Shown here: positions 32,332 through 44,790 of the stretch, in pieces
Layout of the letters: each line of letters begins with the position of its first letter
Numbering within the stretch: position 1 is the first letter of the stretch
NCBI GenBank assembly: GCA_029207755.1
Contig: JARCOQ010000012.1
Span: forward strand, 23,361,740-23,425,739
Length of the DNA: 64,000 bases
Source of the DNA: Chamaea fasciata
Lineage: Eukaryota; Chordata; Aves; Passeriformes; Sylviidae
Direction: 5' to 3'
Notes under the pieces: generated by a model
Database searches by the model: none
What the model was told of the DNA's origin: nothing
What the model saw: the letters and a program-made list of their open reading frames with translations, nothing else
Translations under genes and position numbers: made by a program

Positions 32332-35300
32332 ATTATGAGATACTATTGAATGAGGAAACTGGTTTGGATTAGAAAATCATCACCATTATCTCCTGCTCAT
32401 GAAATGGCCCTGGAAATCCAATCTGTGTCATTGCCTAGTAAGGAATCCTTAGGTAAATATCACTCAAAGACTTTATTGTGGAATGGGTTACAGAATCCTG
32501 GAGTGACCTGAGTTCGAAAGGAGTTCCAAAATTCCTCTTGTCCCAAGTCCTGCCTGGTCAGGGGTAGCTCCCACCAGCCCAAGTTGTTCAGTGCATCCCC
32601 CTGAGCATAGCCTGTGAACAGATATTGGTACCTGTGCCTGTGATTCATCACATCAAAGGAAATACCTAAAAATTAAAAATGAATCAAATCAATCCAAACT
32701 TTAGTCATGGGAGAAGCAGAGAAAGCAGAACTGACAGACTGGAAACCTTATTAGTACTTATGCATGATTCATTTTTCTTTGGCATGCCAAAACACTTAGG
32801 AGTTAATTGTTGTTTTAAATACTTGTATATTCTGAAATTCAAAGTAACTTGTCAATGAAACATTAAATTTGTCAGTGCTCTCATTACCTTTGTGCTCAAA
32901 AAATTCATAAATAAATAAATACACCTCCTTGATGATAAATGTTTTTCAGTCTTGCTTTTTTTTGAAAATGACTTGATAGTGCATTAGTAATGAAAGGTGG
33001 AAAATAATCAGAATCTAGGCAAAAAATGCTTAATTCATGAGATGAACACACAAAACAATTGCAGTAATTAATAGAAATTCAATGTCTGATCAGATTATCA
33101 CTGCGAGTCGCTCTCTTTCTCATCTGGATCCAAGAAATATTTAGAAAACATAATACACAAAAAAATTCATGAACTTGTACTTTTTCTGAAGGCATGAGGA
33201 TGTGGCTGCACTTTCAAACTTGTGCCATTTTTTTGGTGTAATTAATCTGCTTTCCAAAAGTTGTTGGTTTTCAGACCAATGCCCTGTTGTTGATTTAAAT
33301 AAATAATCCTGGGCTGCACTGGGACAAAGGGATGGTGTGCAACCCTTTGCTTAGCTTGGGTGTGGACATGCTTGCATTCCATTTATAACACCCCAAAATG
33401 CATCCAGATTCTACCTCACTTTTATTGGAGGGCTTTTTGCTTGTGGGCAAACCCTGGTTGATGTATTTGACAAAACTGAGTAGGAGTTCAGCTGTTGGTC
33501 TGGTAAAGTAAAGCACTGGAAAGTTTTCATTGTGATCTTAGCACCAAACTTACTGCTATGAAATCAGTTTACAGGCCACAATTTTGTCCACGTGCAGAAC
33601 TCTAAATGAGCTATGACATTTATTACTGAGGCAGGATGCAAAGTGTGATTTCTTTTCCCAGATATTATCTTAAAACAGCAAGGAAATGACATCTCCATAC
33701 AGGCATTTATATCTTCCAAACATCAGTAGTAAACTTTAAAATAACCTCTTAAATTGAATCAGCCAGGCTGAGAAAACACTGTGAAGATCTTACTACATCT
33801 ACTTGTGAATGTTTTTGGAGGATCGTTGTACCCAAACCAATTAAACAAGCTGATTCTGACCATGAATATGAAATTACTGGCATTTAAGATGAATTTTAAT
33901 GTACTTATTACTTTAAAACCACTGCTGTCACATAATGACATGCAGATCCAGAAGTGACACATGCATGTGCCATGTCTGGGGAGTTTCCCTGTTCACATTT
34001 GCTCTTTCCATTCAGAAAACCCCCAATTTTCTCCCCAAGAACCGTGGTTTATCTTGAAAACACCTTCTAAACAGTAATGCCCAATACACCTGTACTGTAG
34101 CAGTGAAATATCAAGACATTATAAACCAGAAACAGTGTGAGAGTTTTTCTTTCAAAAATTGTAGTGACCATGTTTGATTCTTCATGGAAATAAATTCTGG
34201 AAAATGCATATCTTCACTAAAAGACAATTATTAGCTTATAACTCTGTATTCACCCCTTAACACATAGCAGATCTCTCCATATTGACCGAATAGCAGATTT
34301 TAGATTATTATCTGCAAAGAAAAGTGAGTGGTGAAAGTGCCTGACTTTTGCACAACGTGGACAAAAATAGATTTCCCCTTGAGCAACGCACTTCCCAGCA
34401 TGGAATTGCAAAGAGAGGTGGTTAAAATGGGGAGAAAATCCTTCACCACTGTTTTCTCAGGACAGCTTTGCCTTCTGGAAGCAAAAATCTGGGGCGTCCC
34501 TACTTGATTATGTGACACAAGATCTCCCAAAGTCTTCAAGCTTTGTACTAAGGAAATCCTAAATTTGAAGCTGTTACAGTTTAATGAATAAGACAAAATC
34601 TGATGAGGGCAGATCATTCTCATTCATCAGCTCCAGAATGGTAAATTGTAATTACCATAAATATAACATAAATGAGTGGAATATTTCCCAGGAGACTTTG
34701 AAAAAGTGTTTGATAACGTGGTGTATGTTGGTTATTTTGTCCTACAACTCTTGAAGAAAATATTGTACCTTGAGATGCCAAAAGCTGAAGACCACACTTT
34801 GTTTGGAAATTGAGTGGCAAAAAGGAAAAATGCTGGACAGTCCCAGTGCTGGAATCGATACCAGAGGCTGGGCAGAGCAGATGGGAGGCAACTGATGCCT
34901 GTACCAGTTCGGTTTGTATAAAATGGGTAAATGTCTTCTGCTATCTCCCCTTGCTCAGACTGGATCCACAATAACAGCCTCTGTTGGGATCTGCTTTCAC
35001 AGGAGCCTTATTTCTTGTGAAGATGTTGAAGATAACTTAAATTGCCTCTTACTCACAGGCCCTTAAATGCAATCAATATCTACTAACACCACGAGCTATT
35101 AATCAAAGAGGGGTGACATATTCTTATTTGACCTTTATAAGCAAACCCTCTTAGTGATGATACTATATGGCTTAACACCACCATTTTGTTCCAACATTAT
35201 TCATCTTTGGAGAAACTACAAGCCCACAGAAATCAATGGCATAAAGGACAGAATTTCACCCTTGAGTTATGGATTCAGGATTATGCAATGCAAGCTTGCA

Positions 35301-35387
35301 ACACCTGCAGGTTTATAAGCAGGGAAGCTGCATTTATGTCTTAACCCAGTATATCGACACTGAGCAGCTATTTCTCTGATCTTTCAT

Positions 35388-35596
35388 TGTTCCCTAGGAG
35401 GGTGGGCAGGCCCTGGCACAGGGTGTCCAGAGAAGCTGTGGCTGCCCCTGGATCCCTGGCAGTGTCCAAGGCCAGGTTGGACATGGGGGCTTGGAGCAGC
35501 CTGGGACAGTGGAAGGTGTCCCTGCCCATGGCAAGGGTGAGACTGAATGAGCTTTGAGGTCCCTTTCCCACCCAGGCCATTCTGTGACCCCATGAA
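35388..35596 (+). mobile_element. CR1 LINE 3' end
   Basis: The + strand tail runs from TGTTCCCTAGGAGGGTGGGC to CATTCTGTGACCCCATGA. The core from GGCAGGCCCTGGCACAGGGTG to AGCAGCCTGGGACAGTGG is nearly identical to the 17796 copy. The octamer tail is partly mutated. Confidence 0.93.
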
Positions 35597-36352
35597 GTGA
35601 TAACCTGATGCTCAGATTTCATTCCTGCACCTCAAATTAAAAGACTTGCCAGCCTGTGTGGGCATATCCCTGTGTGCTGAGGGGTAGCCAAGAGCAGGAG
35701 CATTGCAGCTCTGAAGCCAATACCTTGTAACACATGAAAATTAAAGCACGGATTTTACTGGAATATAAACATTGTCCATAAGAGATGGGAAGATATCATG
35801 TATTGTTTTATACCAAGCTGTTAAATATAATTCAAGGTAATATTTCTTCAGCTGTAGAGGATGCTTACACTTTTTATATCATTGCAAATAAAATGAATGA
35901 GCTCACATCAACCAGTGTTTAGTGGCTTAACACCTTAAGTAAATTTTACTTAAGTCATCCAGTAAGGGAGAAGACCAGCTATTATGTCTTATACATGGGG
36001 AACAAAGCATATCTCTGCAGAGCAGTGTGCCCCAACTGCTCAGATGATTACTTATTCTGAAATAACTGTGCCTTTACATGTTGAAATTGTATCATTTTTA
36101 AGTTAGGAAAATGCTAAAGAAATTCTTATACATCAGTTTTAGAATCAGACACTGTCATTTTGCCCCTGTGTTTATACAGGGCACAATTATTTAATATGTA
36201 AATACCGTGTAAAACATGGTCAAATTCCATTCTTGGATGTGTATGAAGTTTTATTTTCTATGGGTGAAAATGGTGTGGAAAGTGTATAGATGTCAGAGAA
36301 GTCTCTGGAAAATACACTACAATATCAGACATAGGGGTCAGTCAAAAACCTT
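35597..36352. other. Unique AT-rich DNA
   Basis: No feature is recognised between the two CR1 loci. Confidence 0.5.
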
Positions 36353-36492
36353 AGAGTTATGGAATGGTGTGGGTTGGAAGGGTCACAATCAGAGAATCAC
36401 AGAATATTCCAAGTTGGGAAGGATCAGATCTGAACCCTGGACTTGACACAGTCACTCTGCCAATCCCACCCTGTGCCTGAGATCTGAACTGA
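36353..36492 (-). mobile_element. Two abutting CR1 3' tails
   Basis: Only about 30 bases of one CR1 tail (GAATGGTGTGGGTTGGAAGGG, 36361-36381) are followed after about 10 bases by a second, different tail (AGAGAATCACAGAATATTCC, from 36391). The second continues through CCTGGACTTGACACAG and CAATCCCACCCTGTGCCTGAG. Both point to the minus strand and represent different subfamilies. Nested insertion at a pre-existing CR1 end is the simplest reading. Confidence 0.75.
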
Positions 36493-36498
36493 ACTGAA

Positions 36499-36559
36499 AA
36501 AAAAAAAAAGAAAAAAAAAAAAAAAAGGAAAGGAAAAAAAAAAAAGAAAAAAAAAAAAA
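36499..36559 (+). repeat. A-rich tract
   Basis: Runs of 9-17 A are separated by G or GG over about 60 bases. It directly follows the CR1 pair, on the side where the 5' end of the minus-strand elements would lie, so it is not their tail. Confidence 0.92.
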
Positions 36560-39500
36560 GGAGGAAATTAGTTAATTCAAGAAAGAATAATACCTGCTGT
36601 TTGCAATGAATATGGCAATGAATCATGTAAATCCAGAACCACCTTATCACCAATTTTACAGTGGTTCCTACACTGCAAACTTCCTGTCTTTTACCTGCTG
36701 AGCACAACTGGAACCACTCATTCTGTGCATCCACTTGATTCAAATCTCTCTCATAACTTCCTAGCTCTTTAAGAAATTTGGACCCCATTGGTTTTCTGCT
36801 TACAACAGATAATTCCACATCTTTATTGGGAGAACAAAACACTCCACAGTGCTGTAGGTGTCCCTGCCAATACAATTAATCCTCCTGTGCTAATGATATC
36901 CCCTGGCGTTTGCACAAGCCTTTGGCAGAGCTGCAGTACCTGATGGATTGCAGCACACACTTGTCCAGGAACTCCCTGCACTGCAACAGATGGCAGAGAA
37001 AAGGTGAAGCTGAGGAAATTCCAGCCTCCAGAGGTTCCTTTGGACACGCGGAAGCTGCTGTGGTGGGGAGTGTCTGCTGAATCCACACACATCCATGTCA
37101 CTCTTCTTGGGGACACATTTGGAGCACTCCCCCAGTTGTCACCACCCCTGGACTCAGTGATGGACTGCACTGATGGCAGAGCTCAAACCCTCCTCACCTG
37201 GCCACTGCACAATTTATTAAAACATGTCAATTAAATCACCCGATGGAAAAAACAAAGGGAATTTTACAGCACTGTCTTATATTATGTTGTGAGCTCTTTT
37301 TTTCCATATTGAAACTCTCAAGGTAATCTCAGAGAGTAGAATAACCAACCACACAAACAATGTCTTCTATAACCACAAATAGATTACATCCCTAAATCTG
37401 AATTACTCTGCTTCTTATTCTGGATTATTTTATGCAATTACTTTGTTGATTACCAGTGTGATTATGCTGAGGTGAGCTTTCAGCCTTTTAAAATAAGACA
37501 CAAATTATGCACAAATATGTTTTGGAGAACAGCAAATGATTTAACAATCCACACATAATAGTAGCAGCAAAAATTGTAGCAGGCCTATAATTGAGCTAAT
37601 AGAGAAGCTGATGGAAAGACAAGATAACGAAGGAGAAATGATGCTGGAAAAATTGCTTCACTTTGACTCCAAATGGCAGAAGGAACTTGAGAAGCCCAGG
37701 GTTTCATGTGCAGTTAGTCTCAAAAATGAAAGATTCTAACATAATAAAAAGACATTTCATAACACATGGCTAAAAAGAAATTGAAAAAGACAGGAATATT
37801 CCACCTATACTGTCATTCTTTAAAATTACTTCTATCAGGAGGCTTTCACAATTTTTGGAAACTTGCTGAAGAAGTTGTTCTTGTCCACAGCAGAAAAGTG
37901 TCTTAAAGGGCATGACATCTTTCATCTGGTGAGAGCAATTTGAAGAGTTATTGAGCATGTAAACAATATAAAATAAAGCTGCCTGATTAGATGTGACAAA
38001 TTAAATTCAGGATAATAGTAATGAAATTTACTGTGGATGGTATTCAGCCAAATAAAAGGCATTTTATATGATTTTTATATTAAAATGTAAAAACTCCCCC
38101 TTTCATAGCTTATTTTAAAATGTCCAATTGTCCTTATGACTTTTTTTTTTTCATGTTTTATGGCATTGGGGGCCAGATTTTTCTCTCTTTTCATAAATAA
38201 TGCCATTATTTTGAAGAGACATTAAAAAGCAAATGTACCATGGATGAGCCAATACAAAGGCTGCTTCAGTATTGTTTTATTGTCCCCCTACTGAAAAGTC
38301 TGAAGCCATTTTTTGGTATCCCCAAACCTTTCAGAGCTTTACCTTCAATTTGCAAACCAGATAATGTTGCTGAAAAAATAATCATCAGTGTGCTTGCTTG
38401 GAGGGGCAGAGGACAAGCAAGAGAATGAGGGGCATTTGCCAGGGATGGTGTCAATAGTAATGGTGTGTAGTCAAACCCTTTACCTACATCCTCAATGGCA
38501 TTAACTCCCCTGAAATAAAAGGAATAAAATTGTGTTCAGTTGTGAAATGATGTGGTGTTTGAGCTCCAGTTTGTGCACCACGTCCTGGGCATACAGATGA
38601 GAATCTGCTCTGATTCCAGTGCTGTGAGAGGGCTGCAGCAATGTACCCCAGCGAGCCAGGGATTCTTCAGCTATGCCCATGCTGTCATTGTAACTCTGGC
38701 TGGGGCCTCTCTAATTAAAAATGCCATTTCTGCAACCCTTTCAAGCTGCACATGCTCACTGGACACTGCCACACTGAGATGCTCTGCCCTTGCTGGTTTG
38801 GACAGGTGCCATAGGCTCCAGTTCCCCCAGGATGCTTCCCCAGTTCCAGAAACAAGTTATTTTTTTGCAGTTATTCCTATGTATGAAGACAGCAAAAAGC
38901 GCTTTCAGGTTGATCCTCTTCTAACATGATATAACAAGAATTAACACACTGTGCAACTTGTTCTGCAGACTTCAGGTCTCATGTGGCATAAAAATGTCGA
39001 GAAGCAGCTTCCTCTGCAGCCACAGTTATGTAATAACCCGACTGTGGCACCTGCTCCAGCCTGGAAAATGTGCTGTGGCTCTTTGGGAACTGTTCTCTGG
39101 GCTCCCTAAAGGCAGACACGTCAACCTCTGTGCAATTTCTGTGCTGGAAGTGTACTGCGGAGCTCCCTTCAATGAAGCAGGACTGGCACATTCCACTGCG
39201 AGATGAAAGAATGGTGTGGACATATCATCTGATGTGTCTCAGCTTTAAAGGAAGGGATTGCTTTGATAATAGCAGGTAGAAGTAAGAAATGACCCTTTAA
39301 AGATGAATTTTTCCTGTACCTGAAGGCTGAAGTATTGTGTGTGATGGGTTTACCAGAAACAGCCCTGGTTAAACACTGCAGAAACTCTCTGACTATTTTT
39401 AAATGACACTGAAGATCTAAACAAGCAAGAACATTCTAAAAACTTCAACCATATATAACAACTCAAACATCTGACTTCTCTTCAGATATTTATGTAAACG

Positions 39501-40729
39501 GGCAGGAAAAGGAAAAAACAAACTCCACAACTTCACATGTCAAATTGTCTGAATTTTGAATGTTAAGTACACATTGGGCCTTCAGGTGGATCCTGTGGGA
39601 TAGCCATGCTCTGTGACTAACACAGTGAAAGTCATTGTACAGACACTCATTATCACTGAGGTGATTCTGAGCCAAAGAATCCAAGACTATAACGTTGAAT
39701 ATTTTGTGTGACTTAAATCAAGCAAAGACTTGAACATATAAACTTCAAGTGCTGGCACATGACTATAACAGCTAGATCCTGTACAGGATAACTTTATTCT
39801 GCTGTTCATGGACTAAAAACCTTCTTGAAGTGCTTGGTGCAGTGACACTGCTCAAAACTCTCCCATTTGTGATAGAATGGGAGGAAAATAATGAAAAGCA
39901 AGTTGACAAAATCATGCAATATATAAAGTAATAAAGCAGGTGTTTTATTCACTTCTCCTTTACTCTGACCCTGCCCTGATGAAATCACTGATGTATGGTA
40001 TGAACAGCACTGTCGCTATAGGACATGAAATGAACGACACGCACACAGGTAAGTTGTCAGGGCAAAAAGAGGGAAGTTTAGTTTCCTACTTTGATTTATA
40101 CAGATTTTGGACAATGACCATGGATTGGACAATGAGATAGCCACCTCTCCAACCACACTAGTCAAACTAGAAGTCCATCAATTGTCCCTCCTTGAGAGAG
40201 GAATGATAAACAAGAAGGACATTTTACAATAACATCACTTTATTTACATGAAAATTTGCAAGAAACTCCACTACAAAAATGCAAATATCAGAAGGCTGAA
40301 AAAGATCAGGGTGACACAGCACTTCAGTCCAGCTTGACCATAGCTAGGAGATGTGGCACCAGGTGTTTGTACCTGCTGCATAAGCACTCACAGGGATTTT
40401 GTACACTGTATTTATTCTCTGCTGCTTCACAAAGAACTGTTTTCAAGCCCACTGGCACCAGTGAGCACAATAAATCCTCTCCCAAATCACTGACAATAGC
40501 AGAGGCAGTGCTGGTATATCCATCCCCCAAATGAAGTAATAAGAAAGTTTGGATACCCAATAGGAATCAGAGACAGCTTGTTTGGGCTGGTGCTGCACAA
40601 GCAATGGAAACACATCTGTTAATACAGCAAGGGATTTCCAGAGTTCTCGTTTCAGAGGAGATGCTTAGGGGCAAAGGGTTTGTTAAAATTTGGTGTCACA
40701 ATTGCTCTCTTCACCAAATCATGTCAAAC
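36560..40729. other. Unique DNA, about 4.2 kb
   Basis: No repeat family or gene is established. Frames of 100-170 codons (minus 36357-36875, minus 36823-37170, plus 38552-38929) have no domain I recognise. A consensus-quality splice donor (CACACAG followed by GTAAGT, boundary at 40048/40049) is described in the findings. Confidence 0.45.
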
Positions 40730-41085
40730 AGAGAGACCTTGACAAATGAGAGGGCTGTGAATCACCAGTGGTGTGATGTACAGCAAGGGCAAGTGCTGGA
40801 TTCTGCACCTGGGATGGGGCAACATGGATGTACGGACAGACTGGGGATGAGAGGCTGGAGAGTGGCCATGGGAAGGGACTCAGGGGTCTTTCTGGATGGC
40901 CAGGTGGATCTGAGTCAGTAGAACAGGCTCCCCAGGGAATGGGCACGGCCCCGGGGCTACCAGAGCTCCAGGGGCATTTGGACAGCGCTGCCAGGTATGC
41001 ACAGGGGGAATTGTTGGGTTGTCTGGGCAGGAGCTGAATTAGTGATCCTTGTTGGTCCCTTCCCACTCAGGTTATTCTGTGATTC
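40730..41085 (+). mobile_element. CR1 LINE with internal deletion
   Basis: The 5' part (40730-40915) is the end of the CR1 reverse-transcriptase frame. One frame reads KGKCWILHLGWGN, matching the CR1 KCKVLHLGRGN region, with stops nearby. The next part (from AGAACAGGCTCCCCAGGGA, about 40919) is 3' UTR ending GGTTATTCTGTGATTCTACTG. The intervening CR1 sequence is missing, so this copy was internally deleted or assembled by template jumping. It belongs to the subfamily also seen at 47945. Confidence 0.85.
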
Positions 41086-41868
41086 TACTGCACCAAAATA
41101 CTGCCTTCTTTCAGATATATTCTCTGACAAGATATTCCTTAGAAATAAAACACTACTCAGGCAATTTTGGAAAGCACAGTATAAAGCTGCCTGGAGCTGC
41201 AGCGATCCCAGTGATAGCCCTTAACGACTGCATTGCTCAAACACTTTCAGTGACATAGGGCATCATTTTAATCAATTAAGAATTTAGGCATGTCCTTAAC
41301 TGATTAACGGGCAATGCTTAAGCATCTGGAAATCCCTCTGATCCCACCACAAATCTTTCCAAGTCCTGCTACAGGACAGGAAAGAACAGTAATCCTGCTA
41401 ATGGCATTTGATTTCACCTTCAGATTGTTTGCTAAACCATATTGAGCAAATAAAGCTGTGCAAAAGACTCTTCAGTCTATAGTAGAACTGCATGGTTTTA
41501 TTGTAAAATTATAATAATGAAATTCTTTAGTTGCAGTTTAGAAAATGCATCAACACAATGGATGGTGTTTTGCACATCAACGTCACACAGGTGTGTGGTA
41601 TGAAATACCTTCTTGTCTTTTTGTTTACTGGTGCAGGATGCAAAAGAACATGAATGCCCAACAGTCGTACTTTGATTTAATACCTTGAAACAAGAGAATT
41701 GGCCAATAGCATTCAATAAGTTAAATAGCCGTGAGTTACCAAGGGACAGCAGTCGGAGATTTTCTGGTCTGGCACACATTGTTCAATGAAGAAAAACCCT
41801 CAAACAACAAAAGAGTTTAAAAAAATATTGAGGGTTTGTTTTGTTTTTCCCAGCTAAATTTGGATTTT
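41086..41868. other. Unique DNA with one open minus-strand frame
   Basis: A minus-strand frame of 93 codons (41779-41498) ends where its TAA overlaps an AATAAA signal, and the segment retains several CpG. No domain is recognised; see findings. Confidence 0.4.
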
Positions 41869-42042
41869 AGAATCCCAGAATTATTCGGGTTGGAAGGGAC
41901 CTTAGAGCTCATCCAGTGCCACCCCTGCCATGGACAGGGACACCTTCCACTGTCCAAGGCTGCTCCAAGCTCCAATGTCCAACCTGGCCTGGGACACTGC
42001 CAGGGATCCAGGGGCAGCCACAGCTTCTCTGGGCACCCTGAG
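41869..42042 (-). mobile_element. CR1 LINE 3' end, abruptly truncated
   Basis: Starts on + at AGAATCCCAGAATTATTCGGGTTGGAAGGGACC and stops abruptly after CTTCTCTGGGCACCCTG. It is about 170 bases with good preservation, so it is one of the younger copies. Confidence 0.94.
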
Positions 42043-42300
42043 AATTTACATTATTTACCTAAATATGGATAATGACCAAAAAAGTCAGTGATCACCTGAA
42101 GTTTGGAAAAGATACTTCTGTTTTCCCTGGACTGGAAACCTACTGGAAACAGGCTGGCATATGCTGTGAAGTTGTTAAGAAACACTGTTTCAACAGCTGC
42201 TATAGACTGAGCTTAAAATTATTTATATTACAAACAGCAGAAAACATGCAAAGTGCACCCTGAACACTACAAGCAATAAAGCAGCTACTGTTGCATAATA

Positions 42301-42430
42301 CCATAGAATCATTAAGTTTGGAAAAGATCTCCAAATCCATCAAGCCCAACTTTTGTCTGATTATCACTATGCCCACTAAACCATACCTCAGAGGGCCATC
42401 AAGGATTTTAATATAATTCTTTAGAATAGT
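42301..42430 (-). mobile_element. Old CR1 3' end
   Basis: On + it reads CCATAGAATCATTAAGTTTGGAAAAGATCTCC, later GCCCACTAAACCATACCTCAG, typical of an older CR1 subfamily. It fades out near ATCAAGGATTTTAAT. The 5' continuation of the same consensus appears 2.2 kb away at 44650. Confidence 0.8.
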
Positions 42431-44649
42431 AAGAAATAAGACCTCATATATATGTTCAGTATTCTAACACTAAAAAAAAAGAGAAAATTTCCCTCCTAAA
42501 AGCAAATTTAAAAATAATAATATTTAATTAAAATTATGATACTGATAATTTAAATTAATAATTGCTTATATATAATTTATGGCAAGATAAGCTGCAATTT
42601 TTGAGCAAAGCAATATGCAGTTAAACAAAGAGAACATTTATTTCATTTGTTACTGCCATTGAGGATAAACTTACAAACTTTACTTCTGCTTCAGTGCTGG
42701 TTGTATTTCAAACCCAGCTAATTCAGGTAAACAACATTGTCTACTTTGGTTTATGTTTTGGGCATCTTCTCCTTCAGAAATAAATATTACATGATCTCAG
42801 AAATTAAATTGGTTTTTACAGGTAGTATTTAACCCTGTGAGATGCTGCAGTTTAAGAGACTGTTCATCATTTCATGTTCACTTGAATTACTATTTCTCCA
42901 TAAAAATACCTGGAATGTCCATGGTACCATGATGATACAGCCATAATTCATCATTAAGATGTCAGAAAGACAAGTTTCCACTAGAAATGAAAGAGCCTGC
43001 TGAGAAATAAAAGGGAATAGAAATGAATTTTGCACTAAGCCACTCTTGCAGTACCTGGGTTTCCCCTTCCCACTCAGAGGTGCCCATATAACTGCCATTC
43101 ATCAACATGTTGCGTGTTGAAGGAATTCTGACCCAGAATCCTTGCACAGATGCTGGGCTGTGATGGAGGTTAATAAAAAACAAAAGCACTGCTCAGAAAC
43201 AGATGTTTGGAATTTGAGGCACAAATATAGCTGATACTCAGCAGATAAGCCTAGATTTCACCAAGTCTAGGGGATAAGAGAAAAACATTCCCCCTTTAAT
43301 CTCATTTGGTTTGCTCACTAGCATTCAGATAAGATAAAAGCATGAGAGATCAGGATCCTTTGAAGGATAAATCAGTGGCTTTCTACTTTTTCCTACAATA
43401 CTTGGAGCATCGGTATATCCAATGGAAGGCAAATCTCATATGGAATATGGATTCAAGGATTCACTACCAATTGCTTCCTTAAAAAATAATGTGGCTGGCA
43501 ACAATTCTGTATAGAGCTGAGCTTTAATGACTCTCCATGAAAAGCATGCAGCTAATTAGAACCCAGTGGTATATATAGAGATTCCAAAGTTTTGGGGGTG
43601 GCTCAAGAACAGGCCACAGCCATCAAGAGAAAGTCCCATTTCAAGTAGTCACTGCATTTGAAGAAATATAACCTGCAAAAGTGAATAATTGCCAATTACA
43701 ATCATAACTAATAAACCTTGTGCCAATGTTCTTATCAGTCCACTTCACACAGACCATTTTTGCCACTCATTAAAGCAAAAAAGTAATTAACAGCAATGAT
43801 GGGCTATGCAAGGGAACATCTTATTTTATCAATACTAATAAGTCTTCAAGATTACCAACACTGACCTTAAAAATGAGTAAAGAGGCATTTTGACACCATC
43901 CACAATTCATCCAAATGAAATGAGATTTGGTTAATTACCTCACTGGAGGGGCCTAAGTAAAGGTTTGCTCATGATGTGGAGCATATCAAGTAAAAGAGAG
44001 TTTCTAAAACACTGATAATGGGAGGGCATTAAACTGAGTTTCAGGAAATAAGAGAGGAGGAGCTGATTTCTCTCCTGCTCACTTCCAAGTAGCACCTGTG
44101 TAGATTTATTTTTAATTTTCAATGATGATCATATAATTTGCAAAATTATTGTACAGAAAACTTCATGATGTGAAATTCATAATTTGGGATGTTGATAGAT
44201 ATAAAAAGACTATTAGTTATCTATCTGTGTGCTAAGGGAATGCTCAGGAATTGTATTTTTACACTTTCTGTGGAGGATGCTGCAGTGAGCAGAAGTGGGA
44301 CCAAGGATTGTGTGGGTAGTGTTTCTGTGCAGTTTTCCATTACTTAAGAAATCCAAGGAAATAAGGATAATGAATTATTCAAAGCAATACTTGGATGTAA
44401 CACCAATGCCACTGATACTTGCATGGGTACATGGTACAGAATCACCACTATAAGAGAGAACACTCCTCAAACTTCACAGGTCCAGGCAGATCAATAAAAG
44501 ATAATATTTTCAGTATTCTCTACACTACAATGGTGCTTTATGGAGAACAAACAGCAGGATTTTATGAGCGGCCAATATAAATATTTCATATTGATGCATT
44601 CCATAAATTACAAGAAAAATAGGGAAGCTCAGAAGTTCAGTCAAATCTC
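42431..44649. other. AT-rich DNA between two CR1 pieces
   Basis: Contains no recognised element. If the two flanking CR1 fragments were once one copy, this 2.2 kb would be a later insertion or the product of rearrangement, but its edges show no obvious duplications. Confidence 0.4.
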
Positions 44650-44790
44650 TTCCAGTGACTCCAGCACTGCCCTGGGCAGCCTGTTCCAATGCCTGACAAC
44701 CTTTCAGGTGAAGAAATGTTTCCTAATAAATAATCTAAACCTCCCTGTCATGACTTGAGACCGTTTCCTCTCATCCTGTCAAGGTGGAAG
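44650..44790 (-). mobile_element. Old CR1 fragment (no 3' tail)
   Basis: On + it reads GCCCTGGGCAGCCTGTTCCAATGCC, then GTGAAGAAATGTTTCCTAATA, then GAGACCGTTTCCTCTCATCC. These are the CR1 blocks that follow those in the 42301 fragment, so the two are complementary parts of the same consensus. Confidence 0.8.

Larger units (their letters stand above)
30924..35387. other. Long AT-rich stretch
   Basis: Contains the candidate terminal exon (31222-31590), an AT-rich inverted repeat (13-base arms at 31638-31650 and 31668-31680), and the GT dinucleotide repeat at 32314. A segment at 32480-32660 vaguely resembles a very degraded CR1 tail but cannot be assigned. The rest shows nothing. Confidence 0.45.

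Noticed and set aside
32480..32660. Possible tRNA-like or degraded CR1 segment containing GAGTTCGAAAGG
   Set aside because: No cloverleaf can be drawn and the CR1 resemblance is limited to isolated words.
36357..37170. Minus-strand frames of 172 and 115 codons
   Set aside because: The first ends in the A-rich tract and CR1 tails. The second shows no domain or splice context. Neither is supported as coding.
38552..38929. 125-codon + strand frame
   Set aside because: No signal peptide, domain or splice site supports it, and the composition is like the surrounding non-coding DNA.
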